42,933 nucleotides of DNA, taken from an uncultured Mycoplasmatales bacterium (GTDB lineage Bacteria > Bacillota_I > Bacilli_A > Mycoplasmatales > Mycoplasmoidaceae). How positions within the stretch are numbered: the first letter of the stretch is position 1; the number at the start of each line of letters is the position of its first letter. The translations under genes were made by a program, and so were the position numbers. This document shows, piece by piece, positions 1 through 10,362 of the stretch. The notes under the pieces are model-generated. The model worked only from the letters and a program-made list of their open reading frames with translations, did not search any database and was not told the DNA's origin. The DNA is taken from positions 1-42,933 of the forward strand of contig CASPLF010000003.1 of assembly GCA_949422915.1 (NCBI GenBank), read 5' to 3'.

Positions 1-347
1 TTCAATATTTTCTTTAAAAAAGTAGTTTTCTCAAAAAACTCATTAATAGCAACATTCAGTTCATCGTTTCTACTTTTTATTGCATCAATACAATCAACAA
101 AATCTCTTAACAAAACAACAAAATGCATCCAATTTAAATATGTAATTTCACTTGTTGTCTTTTCAATTAACTCTTTTTCTTGTAATGAAAGAATCTTTAG
201 TGATGGCTTAGAATATTGAAACAAATATGCTTTTGATAAATTAATACATACAATAGCATTTATTAAACCATTAATTAGTAAAAATGTCCATTGAATTAAA
301 TCTTCATACTTTATTTTATTTGTTTTGTATCTGTTATTCTTTCTCAC
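1..347 (-). CDS. hypothetical protein, 3' end runs off the window (partial)
   Basis: Reverse strand is open: (M/V)RKNNRYKTNKIKYEDLIQWTFLLINGLINAIVCINLSKAYLF...; in-frame stop upstream; GTG at 347 (or an ATT/TTA just upstream) is the likely start. No family recognised. Confidence 0.5.
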   Translation of the reverse strand, partial: MRKNNRYKTNKIKYEDLIQWTFLLINGLINAIVCINLSKAYLFQYSKPSLKILSLQEKELIEKTTSEITYLNWMHFVVLLRDFVDCIDAIKSRNDELNVAINEFFEKTTFLKKIL

Positions 348-497
348 AATTATTCTTAATTTATTTTTTGTTTAAAAGAGCAATAATTACTTATTAATTT
401 AGTTATTGCTTTTAAATCACTATAAACTATGATAATATTATATATTTATAAAAATATAAATTTTGCTAGTTAAGATTTTAATCAACAAATAAATATT

Positions 498-527
498 TTT
501 ACATTTTTATCAGATTTATGGTATTAT
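498..527 (+). promoter_or_regulatory. predicted sigma70-type promoter of the S10 operon (-35 TTTACA 498-503, 18-bp spacer, -10 TATTAT 522-527)
   Basis: Hexamer match and spacing; predicted start (~534) coincides with the first base of the leader stem. Confidence 0.65.
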
Positions 528-533
528 ATATAT

Positions 534-610
534 ACGCTTTCTATTGAGATTGCTGATACACCAAAGTGTGTTGTCAAGTATTAGGGAACTCAATAAGTGT
601 AAAAAAGCGT
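534..610 (+). ncRNA. structured 5' leader of rpsJ operon (candidate r-protein autoregulatory leader)
   Basis: Nested perfect stems ACGCTTT(534-540)/AAAGCGT(604-610) and TATTGAG(542-548)/CTCAATA(589-595), enclosing hairpin ACAC-CAAA-GTGT (558-569). Confidence 0.55.
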
Positions 611-643
611 TGAAAATAAATATCAGAAAGGCAACAAAAAAGT

Positions 644-949
644 ATGAATCAAGAATTAAGAATTAAATTATTTTCTTATGATCACGAACTATTAGACAAA
701 TCAGTTAAGAAAATAATTGAAATCGCGGTTAATACAAGCTGTGAAGTTAAAGGTCCAATTCCTCTTCCAACAAAGAAGGAAATTTTTACGGTTTGTAGAT
801 CACCACACGTATACAAACCAGCAATGGAACAATTTGAACGTAGAACCCACAAACGTTTAATTGTTCTTAAGAAAGCATCTATTCAAACAATTGATGCTCT
901 TAAGAGATTAGTTATCCCATCAGGAGTTGAAATTCAAATTACTTTATAG
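644..949 (+). CDS. rpsJ: 30S ribosomal protein S10
   Basis: Sequence [18 protein letters not shown]...[14 protein letters not shown]; first gene of S10 operon order. Confidence 0.97.
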   Translation: MNQELRIKLFSYDHELLDKSVKKIIEIAVNTSCEVKGPIPLPTKKEIFTVCRSPHVYKPAMEQFERRTHKRLIVLKKASIQTIDALKRLVIPSGVEIQITL

Positions 950-972
950 TAATTTAGAAGATAGGAGAAGTT

Positions 973-1833
973 ATGAAAAACATAATCGGAACTAAAGTGG
1001 GAATGATGCAAGTATTTGATGTTAATGGTAAACAATTAGCAGCAACAGTTGTAAGTTGTGAACCAAACCAAGTACTTGAAGTTAAAAAGAATGGCAACAT
1101 CAAAGTGGGATATTTAGATGTTGAAAAAGCTCAAAGAAAATCAAAAGCTTATATTGGTATTTTTAAGAAAAATGGATACACTCCAAAAGAATTCATTAAA
1201 GAATTTAAAAATACTGAAAATTATAAAGTTGGAGATTTTATTACAGTTGATGCTTTTGAAAAAGGTCAATATGTTGATGTTCAAGGAACTACAAAAGGAC
1301 ATGGATTTACAGGTGCAATTAAACGTTGAAACTTTAAAGTTGGTCCTTTAGCACATGGTGCTGGATATCCTCATAGATATCAAGGTTCTGTTGCATTTGG
1401 TCGTGGTGGTAGTCAAGCTCAAAGAGTACCTAAAGGTAAAAAGATGTCAGGACACTACGGACACGAAACAGTTACTATTCAAAACTTAATTGTTTTAGAA
1501 GTAATGAAAGCACGTAATTTAATTTTATTATTAGGTGCTATTCCAGGACCAGCAGGAAGTGTAGTAACAATTAAAACTTCAGTTAAATTCCCAACAAAGA
1601 AAACTGAATACAAAATTATTACTAAGGAAATCAAGGAAGAAATTTTAAAAGAAAATGAAAACCTTGAAGACAAAGAAGCATTACACAAAGCAAACGAACA
1701 AGCAGAAGCTGCAGCTGCAGAAGCTGCTAAAAAAGAAGCTGCTGCTAAACAAGCAGAAGCAGCTGCTCGTGCTAAAGAAAAAGAAGCTGCTGAAAAAGCT
1801 GCTGCTAGCGAAGCTAAAACAGCTAACAAATAG
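973..1833 (+). CDS. rplC: 50S ribosomal protein L3 with Ala/Glu/Lys-rich C-terminal extension
   Basis: [16 protein letters not shown]...; TGA at 1327-1329 read as Trp (IKRW); operon position. Confidence 0.96.
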
Positions 1834-1841
1834 GAGGAAAT

Positions 1842-2474
1842 ATGGAAAAGATCAAGTTATATGATATTACTGGTAAATCAGTTAAAGAAATTGAATTTAG
1901 TCTTCCTAACACAACTAAAGTTTACGAACAAGCAATGTTCGATCAAGTTTTAGCTGAAAACGCAGGCAAAAGACAAGGTACTCACTCAACTTTAACTAAA
2001 GGTGAAGTTAGAGGTGGTGGTAAAAAGCCTTTACAACAAAAACATTCAGGTAATGCAAGACAAGGTTCTATTCGTAACCCTCACTGAGTAGGTGGCGGTG
2101 TTGTTTTTGGACCAAAACCAAACAGAAACTACAAACTTGCTGTTAATAAACAAGTTTCAAGAAAAGCATTTGATTCTGCTTTATTGTTAAAAATTCAATC
2201 TAACAACATATTTATCATTGATGATTTAAAAGAAGCAAAACCTTCTACAAAGAAAGCTGTTGCTTTATTTAAAGCATTAAAAATTAATGATCAAAAGAAT
2301 TTATTTGTTGCTGCTGATTCTAAAAACGCAATTAATGCAATTAAAACATTTAGCAACATTAAAAAAACTGTAGCTAAGAAAGTTAACCAAATCTCTACTA
2401 GAGATATTTTAAATGCTAAGAATTTAGTGATTGAACTTTCAGCTGCTAATAAATTAGGAAAGGTTGGTGCATAA
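1842..2474 (+). CDS. rplD: 50S ribosomal protein L4
   Basis: [30 protein letters not shown]; internal TGA at 2085 = Trp; operon order. Confidence 0.95.
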
Positions 2475-2475
2475 T

Positions 2476-2868
2476 ATGGAATTCTCAAGAATTATTATTA
2501 AACCAGTTCATACTGAAAAATCATACGCTCAACAATCTGCTGAACCAAAGAAACATGCTTTTATGGTTGATTTAAATGCTACTAAGAACGATATTAAATT
2601 AGCTTTTGAATCAATTTATGGATTTGCTCCTGCAAAAGTAGCAACTCAAATTAGAAAGCCTGTTAAGTTCCGTACTGGAACTGCTAATCCAGGTTACACA
2701 AAGAAATTTAAAATTGCTTATGTAACTTTACCAGTTGGTAAATCAATCTCTGCTGAAGAACAACAAGTTGAAAATAAAGAAGCTAAAAATGTAACAGTTT
2801 CTGAAAAACCAATAGTTGATTCTTCATTAAAAGAAGTTGAACCAACTTCTAAGGAAGAAAAGAAGTAA
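2476..2868 (+). CDS. rplW: 50S ribosomal protein L23 with acidic/Lys C-terminal tail
   Basis: IIIKPVHTEKSYAQ...; ATG 2476 just after rplD stop; operon order. Confidence 0.94.
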   Translation: MEFSRIIIKPVHTEKSYAQQSAEPKKHAFMVDLNATKNDIKLAFESIYGFAPAKVATQIRKPVKFRTGTANPGYTKKFKIAYVTLPVGKSISAEEQQVENKEAKNVTVSEKPIVDSSLKEVEPTSKEEKK

Positions 2869-2878
2869 GGAGTAATTT

Positions 2879-3727
2879 ATGGCAATAAAATCAATTAAAA
2901 CTCGTTCAAAAGGTAAACGTACATCAATTCTTATTGATTACAAGAAGGTATTATCTTCTAATACTAATAAACCTCATAAAGCATTAACTAAATCAATTCA
3001 AAACCAATCTGGTAGAAACAACCGTGGTATTATTACAACTAGACACCAAGGTGGTGGACACAAGAGAAAATTCCGTGAAATTGATTTCAAAAGAAATAAA
3101 GACGGTATTAAAGCAACTGTTCAAACAATTGAATATGATCCAAACAGAACAGCGTTTATTTCTTTAGTTTGCTATGAAGATGGAACTAAGAAATATATCT
3201 TAGCTCCAAGAGATATCAAAGTAGGAGATAAAATTGTTTCTGGAAACAAATGCGATATCAAAACAGGTAACTGTATGTTATTAGCTAACATTCCTGATGG
3301 TGCTTTTGTTCACAACGTTGAATTAGTTCCAGGACATGGTGGTCAAATTGCAAGAAGTGCTGGTAGTTTTGCTCAAGTCTCAGGTAAAGATGAAACTGGT
3401 GAATACAAAATCTTAAGATTATCTTCTGGTGAATTTAGAAAGATTCCAAATGAATGCCGTGCAACAATTGGTATTGTATCTAATGAAGATCACAACTTAG
3501 TTAACTTAGGAAAAGCAGGACGTAGTCGTCATATGGGTATCAGACCTACAGTTCGTGGTACAGTTATGAACCCTAATGATCACCCACACGGTGGTGGTGA
3601 AGGTAGACAATCTATCGGATACGATGCACCACGTACACCATGAGGTAAACGTCACATGGGTGTTAAGACTAGAAGACAAAAGAAAGCTTCTAGTGCATTA
3701 ATAATTAGACGTAGAAATGATAAATAG
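2879..3727 (+). CDS. rplB: 50S ribosomal protein L2
   Basis: [24 protein letters not shown]...; TGA read as Trp (TPWGKRH); ends ...IIRRRNDK*. Confidence 0.97.
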
Positions 3728-3738
3728 GAGAAACAAAC

Positions 3739-4044
3739 ATGAGTAGAAGTAATAAAAAAGGTGCATTTGTTGACACTAGCTTACTTAAAAAAGTACAAGC
3801 TGCTAAAGCAGATCCAAAACACAAAGCAATTAAAACTTGATCAAGAAGAAGTACAATCTTCCCTGAATTTGTAGGTCTAAACTTCCAAGTTCATAATGGT
3901 AAAAGTTTTATCAATGTCTTTGTTACAGAAGATATGGTTGGACACAAATTAGGTGAATTTGTTCCTACAAGAACATTCAAACAACACTCTTCTAACAATA
4001 AGGCAGAAGACGCTAAAGCGGCAGCAGCCACAGGAGCTAAATAG
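3739..4044 (+). CDS. rpsS: 30S ribosomal protein S19
   Basis: [27 protein letters not shown] with TGA=Trp; absent from ORF track because of TGA. Confidence 0.96.
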
Positions 4045-4055
4045 GAGAATAAAAT

Positions 4056-4469
4056 ATGAAAGCAACTGCAATTCAAAGAAATATACGTATTTCATCATCT
4101 AAAGCAAAATTAGTGTGTGACTTAATTAGAAATAAAAAAGTTACTGAAGCTTTAGTAATTCTTGATAACACTGAAAAGAAAATCGCTCCAATTATCAAGA
4201 AATTATTAAACTCAGCAATCGCTAATGCTACAAATACTAAAGGTTTTTCTTCTTTAGAAAACTTGTATGTTTATCAAATCTATGCTAACCAAGGACCTAC
4301 AATGAAACGTGCTTTACCACGTGCTAAAGGTTCTTCTAATATGATTAGAAAACGTTCTTCTCATATTGAAATTGTTTTGAGTGATGACCCAAAACAAAAA
4401 TCTAAAGATTTATTAGCTATCAAAGCTAAACAAGCTAAGAAAGTTAATAAAAAAGGAGGTAAGAAATAA
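4056..4469 (+). CDS. rplV: 50S ribosomal protein L22
   Basis: AIQRNIRISSSKAKLVCDLIR...RAKGSSNMIRKRSSHIEIVL. Confidence 0.96.
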   Translation: MKATAIQRNIRISSSKAKLVCDLIRNKKVTEALVILDNTEKKIAPIIKKLLNSAIANATNTKGFSSLENLYVYQIYANQGPTMKRALPRAKGSSNMIRKRSSHIEIVLSDDPKQKSKDLLAIKAKQAKKVNKKGGKK

Positions 4470-5254
4470 TGGCTCAAAAAATTAATCCAAATGGTCTTCG
4501 TTATGGTATCAACAAGAATTGAAATTCTCGTTGAATCACTTCTGACCCAGAACTAACTGCTAAATGAATTGTTGAAGACGAAAAGATTCGTAAATTCTTT
4601 GCTAAGAACTATAAACAAGCTCAATTAGTAAATATTGAAATTGAACGTACATTAAAAAATGTTGATGTATTTGTTAACTGTGGTCAACCAGGTATCATCA
4701 TTGGTAAAGAAGGTGCTAACATTCCATTAGTTACAAAAGAAATCAACAAGATTGTTGGTCGTAAAATTAAAGTTAACGTAAACGTTATTGCTCACCAAAA
4801 TCCAGCGACATGTGCAAGAGTTATTGCTCGTGAAATCGCAGATGCTATTGAAAACCGTGTACCATTTAGAATGGCTCAAAAGAACGGAATTAAAAAAGCA
4901 TTAGGAGCAGGTGCTATTGGAATTAAAACAACAGTATCTGGTAGATTGGGTGGAGCTGAAATGGCTAGAGAAGAAGGTTACTCTAAAGGTGTTATTCCAT
5001 TAACAACATTAAGAGCTGATATTGATTACGCTATCGAACAAGCTTTAACAACTTATGGAATCATTGGTGTTAAAGTATGAATCAACCGTGGTGAAATTTT
5101 TGCTAAAGGTTTAAACAACCAAGTTGTTATTAAACAAAAAGAACGTTCAAATGATTTTGGTAAAAAGAAACCTTTCAAAAGAAATAATAACTTCAAACCA
5201 AAAACTCAACAAGCTAAACCACAACAAAACACTCAAGTAAAGGAGGCTAAATAA
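4469..5254 (+). CDS. rpsC: 30S ribosomal protein S3 with Lys/Asn/Gln-rich C-terminal tail
   Basis: [22 protein letters not shown]... (multiple TGA=Trp); ...[12 protein letters not shown]; operon order. Confidence 0.96.
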
Positions 5255-5256
5255 TT

Positions 5257-5679
5257 ATGATGCAACCTAAGAGAACAAAATATCGTAAACCACATCGTAC
5301 AAGATACGATGGAAAAGCTAAAGGAAACAAATATGTTGCTTTTGGTGAATATGGTTTAATGGCAACAACTGGTAATTGAATTACAGACAAGCAAATCGAA
5401 GCTGCCCGTGTTGTTTTATCTAAATCTTTAGGTAAAACTGGAAAAATGTGAATTCGTATTTTCCCTCAATTATCTCTTACTAAGAAACCATTAGAAGTAC
5501 GTATGGGTTCAGGAAAAGGTAACCCTGAACAATGAGTAGCAGTTGTTAAAAAAGGAACAGTAATGTTTGAACTAGCTGGTATTCCTGAAGACTTAATGAA
5601 AGATACATTAAGAAAAGCTGGAAACAAACTAAATGTTTTAACAAAAGTTGTTAAGAAAGGAGAATTAAAGAATGATTAA
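5257..5679 (+). CDS. rplP: 50S ribosomal protein L16
   Basis: [23 protein letters not shown]...[27 protein letters not shown]. Confidence 0.96.
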
Positions 5680-6160
5680 AGAACTAAATCAAAAAACAAA
5701 TGAAGAATTATGTAATTTAATCGTTAGATTAAAATTACAACTTCTTGAATCAAGATTCAAGATGGCTTCTGGTGAATTAGAAAAAACTCACAAAATTAGA
5801 GAAATAAGACGTACAATCGCTCAAGCTTTTACAGTTCTTAATTCTCGTGGTATTGATTTAACAGTAGGTACTCATGGTATTACTATGTACGATCGTAAAA
5901 ATAATACAGTTAAATCAATTAATGATGTAGTTTCAGATTCTCTTGATGCTAAAGATGAAACAGCAAAATCTAAAAAATCAACAAAAACAGTTGGTCAAGG
6001 TGTTGCTGAATCAACCGTGGCTGCAAGCAAGTTAGATAAAGCTAACGATTCTGCTCAAGCCACAAACTTTGCAAAAGCAAATGCTAATGTATCAAACCAA
6101 AAGTTAGTTCAAAAAAAGAAAACTAACGTTGAAACAAAGAGAAAGGTAATTGGAGCTTAA
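5672..6160 (+). CDS. rpmC: 50S ribosomal protein L29 with ~95-aa C-terminal extension
   Basis: LNQKTNEELCNLIVRLKLQLLESRFKMASGELEKTHKIREIRRTIAQ; then low-complexity tail to 6160; start overlaps rplP by 8 nt. Confidence 0.93.
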   Translation: MIKELNQKTNEELCNLIVRLKLQLLESRFKMASGELEKTHKIREIRRTIAQAFTVLNSRGIDLTVGTHGITMYDRKNNTVKSINDVVSDSLDAKDETAKSKKSTKTVGQGVAESTVAASKLDKANDSAQATNFAKANANVSNQKLVQKKKTNVETKRKVIGA

Positions 6161-6161
6161 T

Positions 6162-6416
6162 ATGGAAAGAAACGCACGTAAAGTATTTAGTGGGATTGTA
6201 GTTTCTACAAAAATGAACAAGACAATTGTTGTTAATGTAGAAAGAAAATACTTACACCCTTTATACAAGAAACAAGTTATTTCTCACAAGAAATACCATG
6301 TTCACGATGAAAAACAAGAAGCTAAAGTAGGCGATTTTGTAAGAATTATTGAAACTCGTCCAATTAGTAAAACAAAGTTTTACCGTTTACAAAAAATTGT
6401 AACTAAGGCAAAATAA
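6162..6416 (+). CDS. rpsQ: 30S ribosomal protein S17
   Basis: [41 protein letters not shown]. Confidence 0.96.
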   Translation: MERNARKVFSGIVVSTKMNKTIVVNVERKYLHPLYKKQVISHKKYHVHDEKQEAKVGDFVRIIETRPISKTKFYRLQKIVTKAK

Positions 6417-6426
6417 GGAGGCAAAT

Positions 6427-6795
6427 ATGATTCAAGTAATGACAAGAATGAATGTTGCAGACAACTCAGGTGCAAGAAAAGTAGGAGTTATTAAAATCTT
6501 AGGTAACTCAAGACAAAGATATGCATCTGTTGGTGATATAGTAAAAGTATCAGTTAAAGACTGCATCCCAGAATCTGGTGTTAAAAAAGGTCAAATGTTT
6601 AAAGCTGTTATCGTTCGTACTAAAAAAGGTGTGAAACGTGAAAACGGCAACAAAGTAGCATTTGATGACAATGCATGTGTCATCATTAAAGATGATAATA
6701 CTCCAAGAGGTACACGTATCTTTGGACCAGTTGCAAAGGAATTAAGAGATAAAGGGTTTAACAAGATCATCTCTTTAGCTCCAGAGGTGTTATAG
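6427..6795 (+). CDS. rplN: 50S ribosomal protein L14
   Basis: [26 protein letters not shown]. Confidence 0.97.
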   Translation: MIQVMTRMNVADNSGARKVGVIKILGNSRQRYASVGDIVKVSVKDCIPESGVKKGQMFKAVIVRTKKGVKRENGNKVAFDDNACVIIKDDNTPRGTRIFGPVAKELRDKGFNKIISLAPEVL

Positions 6796-6803
6796 GAGGC
6801 AAT

Positions 6804-7127
6804 ATGAACAGAATTAAAAAAGGTGATAAAGTTAGAGTAATATCTGGAAAGAATTCAACAAAAGAAGGAATCGTACTTCAAGTTTTTCCTAAGAAAAACT
6901 TAGCGATCGTTGAAGGTATTAATGTAGCTAAAAGACATACTAAACCTTCTGCTAACCAAGACAAAGGTGGAATCTTAGATAAAGAACTTCCGATTCATTT
7001 ATCTAAGTTAGCATTAGTTGCACCTAAGTCTCCACGTGGTGTTTCAAAAATTTCTTATTCAAAAGACAAAGAAGGCAAGAAAGTAAGAATTGCTAAAAAA
7101 ACAAATAGTGTAATTGGAGGTAAATAA
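6804..7127 (+). CDS. rplX: 50S ribosomal protein L24
   Basis: [42 protein letters not shown]. Confidence 0.96.
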   Translation: MNRIKKGDKVRVISGKNSTKEGIVLQVFPKKNLAIVEGINVAKRHTKPSANQDKGGILDKELPIHLSKLALVAPKSPRGVSKISYSKDKEGKKVRIAKKTNSVIGGK

Positions 7128-7129
7128 TT

Positions 7130-7687
7130 ATGGAAAAAACATTAAGTAAAAAATACCAAGAACAAGTTAAAAACACTTTAATGACTGATGGTGCATATAA
7201 ATCAATTATGCAATTACCTCGTCTTGAAAAGATTGTCATCAATTCAGGTGTAGGAGACGCTACTACTGATGCTAAATTATTGGAATCTGTTGTTCAAGAA
7301 TTAACAGCTATTACAGGTCAAAAACCAGTAATTACACGTTCAAAGAAAGCGATCGCTACTTTCAAATTACGTGAAAACCAAGGAATTGGTGCTAAGGTAA
7401 CTCTTCGTGGTGAAAAAATGTGAAACTTCATTGAAAACTTAATTAACGTTGCTTTACCACGTGTTAGAGACTTTAAAGGAATTCCAAACAGCTCATTTGA
7501 TGGGCACGGTAATTACACACTTGGTATCAAGGAACAAATTATCTTTACAGAAATTAACTATGACCAAGTTAAGAAAATCCGTGGGTTTGATGTTACCTTT
7601 GTAACTTCATCAAAAGATGATGAACAAGCAAGAAAACTATTAGAAGCAATTGGTTTACCATTTGCTAAATCAAAAAGAAATAAATAA
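7130..7687 (+). CDS. rplE: 50S ribosomal protein L5
   Basis: [17 protein letters not shown]...[37 protein letters not shown] (TGA=Trp 7421-7423). Confidence 0.96.
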
Positions 7688-7696
7688 GGGGAAAAC

Positions 7697-7882
7697 ATGG
7701 CAAAAAAATCATTAATAGCAAAACAAAAAAGAGCACCAAAATACTCAACAAGAAAATATACTCGTTGTGTAAGATGTGGTCGTGTACATGGTGTGTACAA
7801 AAAATTTGGCTTATGCCGTATTTGTATTAGAGAACTAGCTCACAAGGGTGAATTACCTGGAGTAAAGAAGGCATCTTGATAG
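7697..7882 (+). CDS. rpsZ: 30S ribosomal protein S14 (zinc-binding type Z)
   Basis: [38 protein letters not shown]; ends TGA(Trp)-TAG. Confidence 0.96.
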
Positions 7883-7892
7883 GAGAATAAAT

Positions 7893-8291
7893 ATGTATAT
7901 AGATCCAATTTCAGATTTAATAACTAAAATTAATAATGCTAGAAAAGCAAAGTTACAAACTGTAACTATTCAAACTTCAAATTTAACTACATCAATTCTT
8001 GATGTATTAAAAGCAGAAGGTTACATTGCAGATTTTTCTATAGCTAAAGCTAACAAAAGTTCTAATAAAGTAACTAACATTACTTTAAAATACAAAAATC
8101 ACACATCAAGTATTACAGGTATGAAACAAATCTCTAAACCAGGATTAAGAGTTTACCAAGAATCTAAAAAGATTCCTAAGGTATTAAATGGTTTAGGAAT
8201 TGCTATCATTTCAACAAGCCAAGGAGTTGTTACGGACAAAGTTGCCCGTAAAAACAACTTAGGTGGTGAAATTATTGCTTATGTTTGATAG
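7893..8291 (+). CDS. rpsH: 30S ribosomal protein S8
   Basis: MYIDPISDLITKINNARKAK...GGEIIAYVW*; ends TGA(Trp)-TAG. Confidence 0.96.
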
Positions 8292-8299
8292 GAGAGATT

Positions 8300-8854
8300 A
8301 TGAGTAGAAAAGGAAATAAATTAATTGCTATCCCTCAAGGTGTTAATGTAAACGTTGCACCAAACAATGTTACAGTTTCTGGTCAAACTGGAACACTAGT
8401 TGTTGATTATCCAGCAAATTTAATTACAGTTGAAATTGTTGAAAACAACAAAATTAAAGTATCACGTAAGAATGATGAAAAACAAGCCAGAATCTTTCAT
8501 GGTACTATAAATTCAAATATTGCTAATGCTGTATTTGGTATTGCAAATGGATACACAAAGAAATTAAAAATTGTTGGTGTTGGTTACAAAGCATCAGTTA
8601 GTGGAAACAAACTAACACTTGCTATTGGATTTAGCCACCCTGTAGTTTTTGATATTCCAGAAGGTCTTAAAGTAGTTTGTCCAACTCCAACTGAAATTCA
8701 CATTTCAGGAATTAATAAATTCCTAGTTGGTGAGTTAGCAGCAAATGTTCGTGCAACTCGTAAACCAGAACCATACAATGGTAAAGGTATTATGTACTTT
8801 GATGAACACATTATTCGTAAGGTTGGTAAAACAGCTGAAGGAGCTAAGAAATAG
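8300..8854 (+). CDS. rplF: 50S ribosomal protein L6
   Basis: MSRKGNKLIAIPQGV...RKPEPYNGKGIMYFDEHIIRKVGKTA. Confidence 0.96.
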   Translation: MSRKGNKLIAIPQGVNVNVAPNNVTVSGQTGTLVVDYPANLITVEIVENNKIKVSRKNDEKQARIFHGTINSNIANAVFGIANGYTKKLKIVGVGYKASVSGNKLTLAIGFSHPVVFDIPEGLKVVCPTPTEIHISGINKFLVGELAANVRATRKPEPYNGKGIMYFDEHIIRKVGKTAEGAKK

Positions 8855-8863
8855 GAGTAGAAT

Positions 8864-9223
8864 ATGAAACAACAAAATTTTAATCGTAAAGCTCAAAGAG
8901 CACTTCGTCACAAAAGAACTACTAATTATCTAAAGGCTAATAGTAATAAAAAGCCTAGATTAGTAGTTACTAAGACTAACACAAACATCATTGCTCAAAT
9001 TATTGATGATCAAACAGGTAAAACATTATTTAGTTCATCAATTAGCCAATTAAAATTAAAAGGCTGTAATATTAAAAACGCTACTTTAGTAGGTGAAGAT
9101 ATTGCAAAAAAAGCAGTAGCTAACAACACTACAATAGTAGTGTTTGACCGTGGTGGAAACAAATACCACGGTAAAGTAAAAGCAGTAGCAGAAGCTGCAC
9201 GTGCAAACGGACTTAAATTCTAA
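8864..9223 (+). CDS. rplR: 50S ribosomal protein L18
   Basis: [38 protein letters not shown]...[26 protein letters not shown]. Confidence 0.96.
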   Translation: MKQQNFNRKAQRALRHKRTTNYLKANSNKKPRLVVTKTNTNIIAQIIDDQTGKTLFSSSISQLKLKGCNIKNATLVGEDIAKKAVANNTTIVVFDRGGNKYHGKVKAVAEAARANGLKF

Positions 9224-9237
9224 TTATGGAGGTAAAC

Positions 9238-9894
9238 ATGGAAAAAGAAGTAATACAACAAGAAGTTAAACAAGAAACAAAAGCTGAACAAAAACCAGCA
9301 GTAGTTGCATCTGAACAAAAACCTACACCAAAAACATCTGAGCACAAAGGTGAAAAAAACGGAAAGAAGAAAGAATCTTCTAAACATTTCTCTAAAAAAT
9401 CATTTGGAAAATTCAACAATAGTGGTTTTGAAAGTCAAACTGTAGAAATTAAAAGAATTTCTAAAACAACAAAAGGTGGACGTAGAATGCGTTTCTCTGC
9501 ATTAGTTGTTATTGGTGATAAAAATGGTAAAGTAGGTTACGGAATTGGTAAAGCTACTGAAGTTCCAAATGCAATTAAAAAAGCAACTAAAAATGCTAGA
9601 AACTCAGTGCGTAAAGTAATTATTAACAAGAAAGGTACATTGTACCACGAAGTTATTGGTTATGCAGCTGCTAGTAAAGTATTAATTAAACCTGCTAAAC
9701 CAGGTACAGGTATTGTTGCAGGTGGTGCTATTCGTTCAGTTATTGAATATGCTGGATTTAAAGATGTTTACACAAAGAATTTAGGATCAAATACTAAGAC
9801 TAACATGGTTCAAGCTACTCTTAATGCTTTATTAAACCAAAAACATCCATCAACAATTGCAAACTTACGTGATAAAAACGTGAAGGAATTGTAA
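9238..9894 (+). CDS. rpsE: 30S ribosomal protein S5 with ~60-aa N-terminal extension
   Basis: Core ...[53 protein letters not shown] upstream of ATG 9238. Confidence 0.95.
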   Translation: MEKEVIQQEVKQETKAEQKPAVVASEQKPTPKTSEHKGEKNGKKKESSKHFSKKSFGKFNNSGFESQTVEIKRISKTTKGGRRMRFSALVVIGDKNGKVGYGIGKATEVPNAIKKATKNARNSVRKVIINKKGTLYHEVIGYAAASKVLIKPAKPGTGIVAGGAIRSVIEYAGFKDVYTKNLGSNTKTNMVQATLNALLNQKHPSTIANLRDKNVKEL

Positions 9895-9909
9895 TCATAG
9901 GAGGAAAAC

Positions 9910-10362
9910 ATGGAATTAAATAACTTAAAATATACAAAAGGTTCAAGAAATCACAAAACTAAGACTTATGGTCGTGGTTTTGGTAGTGGTATCGGTAAAA
10001 CTTCAGGTAAAGGTACTAAAGGTCAAAAATCTCGTAAATCTGGTAAAGTAAGATTAGGTTTCGAAGGTGGACAAACTCCTTTATATCGTAAGATTCCAAA
10101 AGTTGGTTTCAATAACTACAACTTCCAAGAAAATTACGAAATAGTTACTTTAACACAAGTGGCTAAATTAGGTGAAGAAGTTAATAAAGAAACTTTAGTA
10201 AAAGCTGGATTGATTTCTTCTGCAAAAGCAAAAGTCAAATTAATTGGTGGTAAAAAACAAATTACTTTATCTAAACCATTAAACATTACAGTAGACAAAG
10301 TTTCTGCTAATGTAGAAAAAGCTATCTCAGCAGCTGGAGGAAAAGTAAACTACTCTAAATAA
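9910..10362 (+). CDS. rplO: 50S ribosomal protein L15
   Basis: GRGFGSGIGKTSGKGTKGQKSRKSGKVRLGFEGGQTPLYRKIPK; follows rpsE directly (no rpmD). Confidence 0.96.
   Translation: MELNNLKYTKGSRNHKTKTYGRGFGSGIGKTSGKGTKGQKSRKSGKVRLGFEGGQTPLYRKIPKVGFNNYNFQENYEIVTLTQVAKLGEEVNKETLVKAGLISSAKAKVKLIGGKKQITLSKPLNITVDKVSANVEKAISAAGGKVNYSK

Noticed and set aside
1479-1829. Minus-strand ORF opposite rplC (Ala/Ser-rich)
   Set aside because: Shadow of the Ala-rich L3 tail; no RBS or plausible protein features.
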